A stretch of DNA of 24,284 nt from an uncultured Eubacteriales bacterium (GTDB taxonomy: Bacteria > Bacillota > Clostridia > Peptostreptococcales > Anaerovoracaceae), in NCBI GenBank assembly GCA_902793875.1, contig CADBFL010000004.1, forward strand, positions 1-24,284, read 5' to 3'. This document shows positions 21,049 to 24,284 of this stretch, one piece after another. Below the pieces are notes generated by a model, which saw only the letters and a program-made list of their open reading frames with translations, had not been told where the DNA came from and made no database searches. Position numbers and translations under genes: made by a program. Position 1 is the first letter of the stretch; each line of letters opens with the position of its first letter.

Positions 21049-23322
21049 TCAGAGCCTTATGCCTTCGTCTTCTCTGCTTCTGGCGCCTTTCTTTCTGGCC
21101 TTTTCGGCCTTCTGCCTGTTATCTTCGTATTTCGAAATGCCCTCCTTCTTTGTCAGCTCGTAGAATACCGGGCTGCAGAGGAATATGGACGAATACGTAC
21201 CTACGAACACGCCTATCATCAGAGGGATGAGGAATCCCCTGAGTTCGGAGCTCGCCATGATGAAGAGCGGCACCATTACCAGGAATGTCGTAAGCGAGGT
21301 CATGATGGATCTCGAAAGCGTCTGGTTGATGCTGTCATCGATAAGCTGCACGCCCTGCTTGCGCTTGTAGAACTTGCTGTTCTCCCTGATACGGTCGAAC
21401 ACCACGATGGTGTCGTTGATCGAATAACCCACGACAGTGAGGATACCGGCGATAAACGGGTTGTTTATCGTGATCCTGAATATGGCGTAGATCGAGAGCG
21501 TGACCAGCACGTCGTGCGCGAGGCCCGAAACGGCCGCAAGCCCGTATCTCCAGTCCTTGAACCTGAACCTTATGTATATGAGCATGCACACGGCAGCTAT
21601 GAGGATGGACTTGATGGCGTTGCGCCTGAGGTCCTTTCCTACCGTAGGGCCGAATTCCTCGGAAGCCAGAACTGCTTCATCGTCGAGGCCGTATTTCTCC
21701 TCTATGGTGTTGATGACTTCTGTACGTTCCGCGGATTTGAGGTCCTTTATCGTCCTGATGACTATCTGCGTGTTGCCCTCGCCGGCATAGACTATCGTCG
21801 GATTCAGGTCATACGAAGCGATCGTGTCCTTGACCTCGTCGATATCGACTTTCTTTCCCATGTCGATCTGCATCATGGTTCCGCCCGTGAAGTCGATGCC
21901 GTAGTTGAAGCCTCTGATGAGCCCGAAGCCGAGACCGATGATGATCACGATCGCGCTGATCGCATAGAATTTCTTTCTGTTCTCGATGAATTTGATGTTC
22001 CACTTCCAGGAGAACTTCGGAGTGCCGTCTTCCTTTACGCCGAAGAATCTGTTCTTTCCGAATGTCTTGCTTTCGGCCAGCAGATTCACGAAGAGCTGGG
22101 TGATGAACACGGCCGTTATGACCGACATGACGGTACCGATCATCAGCGTCAGAGCGAATCCCTTAACGGATGTGGTGCCGAAGAGATAGAGCACGAACGC
22201 GGCCACGAGCGTCGTGGTCTGCGAGTCGACTACCGTGGTGAGCGCCGCATGATATCCCATGTCGACGGCCACCTTGACAGACTTGCCCTTGGCTATCTCT
22301 TCTCTTATTCGCGTGAATATGATGACGTTGGAGTCAACAGCCATACCTATCGAAAGTATGATACCCGCGATGCCCGGCAGAGTAAGGACGGATCCCATGC
22401 CCGCCATGCTCCAGAGCACGAGCTGTATGTACAGAAGAAGCGCAAGGTCCGCTATGAGTCCGAGCATGCCGTATACGATGACCATGAGCACGAGCACGAG
22501 TCCGAGTCCGATGGCACCGGCCTTTACCGAAAGCTCGAGCGCATTGGCTCCGATGGTAGCCGTCTGCACCGAAGAGTTGATCTCGGTCAGATTCGCAGGA
22601 AGCGCGCCTCCCCTGATGAGAGCCGACAGCGATGAAGCTTCGGTCTCGCTGAATCCTCCCGGTCTTGTGATCTCGCAGGATCTGGAGTTGATCTTCTCGT
22701 GCACCGTCGGCGCCGAGATGACCTCATCGTCGAGGCATATGACGATCGCCGTAGGATCTACGGGATTTCCGTTCTCATCCGTCATCGTGGACTGCACCTG
22801 TCCGCTGTACGCCTTTTCGGTCGCGTCCGCGAAGAGGTCGCTGCCTTCTGATGTGAAGTCGATCGTGATCTTGTATCCGCCGTTCTGTGTGTCGTTGGCT
22901 ATCTGTGAATCGCTTATGCCTTCACCTGTCAGAGCAAGAGTGCCGTCCGCCAGGAAGAACTGCAGCTGGGCCGTACGGCCTATCTGTTCGATGGCTTCCT
23001 CGGCGTTCTCAACGCCCGGCATCTCGACCCTGATCCTGTTGTTTCCCTCGATGGAGACCTGGGCCTCGCTGATACCCATGGCGTTAACTCTGTTTTCGAG
23101 CACGCTCTTTGTCTGATTCATGATCGCCGTCAGCTCAGTCCCCGTCTCAGGGGTATCTGCCTCGAGCAGTACATAGACGCCTCCGTTTATGTCGAGGCCG
23201 TACTTGAGTTCCTTGCCGAGATTGTCTACTTTATCGCCGATCCCGGTAAAAGTTACCGTCCACGAAGCGATGAGAAGCAGCACGATCAATACCGCTAATA
23301 CTTTTCTTCTGCCTGTTTTCAT
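21049..23322 (-). CDS. secDF: Fused protein translocase subunit SecDF
   Basis: A 757-residue fusion of SecD and SecF, which use the proton-motive force to help SecYEG export proteins. The SecD half starts with a membrane helix (VLAVLIVLLLIASW), then YGLDINGGVYVLLEAD (41-56), the periplasmic P1 region, and helices ending in GMAVDSNVIIFTRIREEI. The SecF half starts near NRKKFYAISAIVIIIG, with YGIDFTGGTMMQIDM, GLAHDVLVTL and GYSINDTIVVFDRIREN. The C-terminus is a basic tail. I choose the ATG at 23322, which gives the normal short basic N-terminus; a TTG at 23370 has no ribosome site. A promoter lies about 77 nt upstream. Confidence 0.97.
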   Translation of the reverse strand: MKTGRRKVLAVLIVLLLIASWTVTFTGIGDKVDNLGKELKYGLDINGGVYVLLEADTPETGTELTAIMNQTKSVLENRVNAMGISEAQVSIEGNNRIRVEMPGVENAEEAIEQIGRTAQLQFFLADGTLALTGEGISDSQIANDTQNGGYKITIDFTSEGSDLFADATEKAYSGQVQSTMTDENGNPVDPTAIVICLDDEVISAPTVHEKINSRSCEITRPGGFSETEASSLSALIRGGALPANLTEINSSVQTATIGANALELSVKAGAIGLGLVLVLMVIVYGMLGLIADLALLLYIQLVLWSMAGMGSVLTLPGIAGIILSIGMAVDSNVIIFTRIREEIAKGKSVKVAVDMGYHAALTTVVDSQTTTLVAAFVLYLFGTTSVKGFALTLMIGTVMSVITAVFITQLFVNLLAESKTFGKNRFFGVKEDGTPKFSWKWNIKFIENRKKFYAISAIVIIIGLGFGLIRGFNYGIDFTGGTMMQIDMGKKVDIDEVKDTIASYDLNPTIVYAGEGNTQIVIRTIKDLKSAERTEVINTIEEKYGLDDEAVLASEEFGPTVGKDLRRNAIKSILIAAVCMLIYIRFRFKDWRYGLAAVSGLAHDVLVTLSIYAIFRITINNPFIAGILTVVGYSINDTIVVFDRIRENSKFYKRKQGVQLIDDSINQTLSRSIMTSLTTFLVMVPLFIMASSELRGFLIPLMIGVFVGTYSSIFLCSPVFYELTKKEGISKYEDNRQKAEKARKKGARSREDEGIRL

Positions 23323-23398
23323 TTCCTTAAAATACCTTTCAGTTTTGTCTTTATTTGTCAAAAAGCGCAAAATACGACAATTAACAATTATTCAATCT

Positions 23399-23427
23399 AT
23401 TGTACTCGTTTGCTCTGTTTTTTTCAA
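23399..23427 (-). promoter_or_regulatory. Sigma-A type promoter of secDF
   Basis: On the minus strand TTGAAA (23427-23422) is followed by exactly 17 nt and then TACAAT (23404-23399). Each hexamer is one or two changes from consensus, and the spacer is AT-rich. The start point would fall near 23392, giving a leader of about 70 nt. It lies after a terminator and before the first gene of the long codirectional series, which is where a main promoter is expected. Confidence 0.75.
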
Positions 23428-23481
23428 TGATAATCCCTGTCTGAAGCCTCCGTGAAATGTACTAATTTGAGTACTTTCGTG

Positions 23482-23513
23482 AAAAAAGCGCCTCCGTCCG
23501 TAAACAGAGGCGC
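23482..23513 (-). terminator. Rho-independent terminator after the HD-GYP gene
   Basis: GCGCCTC (23513-23507 on the minus strand) pairs with GAGGCGC (23494-23488), a perfect 7-bp GC-rich stem with a 12-nt loop, followed at once by six T's (23487-23482). It lies 20 nt after the HD-GYP stop. On the plus strand no T-tract follows, so it acts in one direction. Confidence 0.9.
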
Positions 23514-23533
23514 GCTGAGAGCGTCAGCAAAGG

Positions 23534-24284
23534 TCACCTGCCTTTTTTCTCTTCTTCTTCCTGCCGTTTGTGGATGTTGTTTATGTCTTCGGTGCTGCCG
23601 CCTCCGCGGTCATCCTTCGCCCGCAGCATCCCTTTGTCGGCCAGTCTCAGAAGAGCGTCCACCACATCAGGCTCAAGCTGTGTGCCTGAGACCTCTCTCA
23701 TGATTTCCATCACCTTGTCGAAGTTCATCCTGCGCCTGTAAGGACGGTCGGAATACATGGCGTCGAAAGTATCGGCGACCGCAATGATCTGAGCCACCCG
23801 CGGGATCTCATCTCCGGACATGCCCTGAGGATAGCCCTTTCCGTCAGGTCTCTCATGATGGCTTCCGGCTCCCACCGCAAGCTCCGGCATGATGCTGATA
23901 TCCTTAAGGACGTTGTATCCGAGTCCGGAATGCGACTTGATTATTGCGAATTCCTCGTCGGTCAGCTTGCCCGGCTTGTTCAGGACTTCCTCCGGTATGC
24001 CGATCTTGCCGATGTCGTGCAGCAGAGCGATATTGTAATATTTCTCGATATCATCCTCGCTGCATCCGAGCTCCCGGGCGAGCATCGAAGTATAGCGGGC
24101 CACCCTCATCGAGTGTCCGTTGGTATATTTGTCCTTCATGTCGATGGTCTTCGCGAAGGCCTCGGTGACTTCCTTGATGAGCTGTTTGTTTTCTTTCTCT
24201 TTCTTTTCGTAGGCCCTTTTCTGGCGCAGGGTGAAAAGTCTGACCGTCAGCGCCATGAGCAGGCCCAGCGCCATCAGAGCCAGC
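23534..24284 (-). CDS. HD-GYP domain protein, 5' end cut by window edge
   Basis: C-terminal part of a probable cyclic-di-GMP phosphodiesterase. The visible chain begins inside a hydrophobic segment (LALMALGLLMALTVRLF), probably a membrane helix, followed by a charged linker (RQKRAYEKKEKENKQ) and a complete HD-GYP domain. Motifs are NGHSMRVARYTSMLA, LLHDIGKIGIPEEVL (HD), IKSHSGLGYNVL, GAGSHHERPDGKGYP (GYP) and IIAVADTFDAMYSDRPYR. Catalytic residues appear intact. The frame is open to the window edge, so the ATG at 24274 is probably internal and any N-terminal sensor domain is unseen. The C-terminal tail is charged and low in complexity. Confidence 0.93.
   Translation of the reverse strand, partial: LALMALGLLMALTVRLFTLRQKRAYEKKEKENKQLIKEVTEAFAKTIDMKDKYTNGHSMRVARYTSMLARELGCSEDDIEKYYNIALLHDIGKIGIPEEVLNKPGKLTDEEFAIIKSHSGLGYNVLKDISIMPELAVGAGSHHERPDGKGYPQGMSGDEIPRVAQIIAVADTFDAMYSDRPYRRRMNFDKVMEIMREVSGTQLEPDVVDALLRLADKGMLRAKDDRGGGSTEDINNIHKRQEEEEKKGR

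Noticed and set aside
1..24284. CRISPR array, insertion sequence, prophage, toxin-antitoxin or defence system
   Set aside because: No regularly spaced repeats, transposase, integrase or related domains were found; all genes have core housekeeping assignments and uniform orientation.

Overview
The window looks like a chromosomal housekeeping segment from a Clostridia-class Firmicute. G+C is a little over half by eye. Arg is often AGG/AGA and Ile is often ATA, and Shine-Dalgarno sites are AGGAGG-like. Every gene I accept (21, two of them cut by the window edges) is on the minus strand, so transcription runs from high to low coordinates. The gene set fits this assignment: RNase J, a YlbF-family protein, Asp23/Gls24, HemZ, a bifunctional RSH, fused SecDF, a clostridial TsaD-like paralogue beside nusB, and NadD-YqeK-RsfS. 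I cannot name the species.

Layout, in transcription order. (1) 24284-23534: 3' part of a membrane-anchored HD-GYP protein, closed by a rho-independent terminator at 23513-23482. (2) A sigma-A type promoter (TTGAAA, 17 nt, TACAAT) at 23427-23399 starts a long codirectional series: secDF, rel/spo RSH, a metallo-beta-lactamase-fold hydrolase, hemZ, hisS, aspS, nadD, yqeK, rsfS, leuS, RNase J and a ylbF-like gene (to 7666). No gap in this series exceeds 43 nt and many genes overlap. (3) 7665-7350: a 316-nt spacer, the only long non-coding stretch. It is rich in inverted repeats and has an imperfect internal repeat, so it is a candidate structured RNA or dispersed repeat. A TATAAT box lies just before efp. 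(4) 7349-1: a second tight series: efp, mltG, a TrmR-like O-methyltransferase, a TrhP-like U32 protein, a CNNM/CorC transporter, an Asp23 protein, nusB, a TsaD/Kae1-like paralogue and the 5' part of xseA, cut by the window start.

Functional themes. Translation: three aminoacyl-tRNA synthetases, EF-P, the ribosome silencing factor RsfS, and a predicted tRNA wobble-uridine pathway (TrhP makes ho5U, TrmR methylates it to mo5U). RNA turnover and transcription: RNase J, YlbF, NusB. Nucleotide signalling and stress: (p)ppGpp by RSH, Ap4A hydrolysis by YqeK, c-di-GMP hydrolysis by HD-GYP. Envelope: SecDF, MltG, CNNM, Asp23. Cofactors: NadD, HemZ.

I see no mobile element, CRISPR array, tRNA, rRNA, defence or biosynthetic cluster. 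Most of the window is ordinary core genome. The points worth a second look are the structured ylbF-efp spacer, a TsaD paralogue with altered active-site motifs, an MltG lacking part of its usual catalytic domain, and four TTG start codons that decide gene boundaries.
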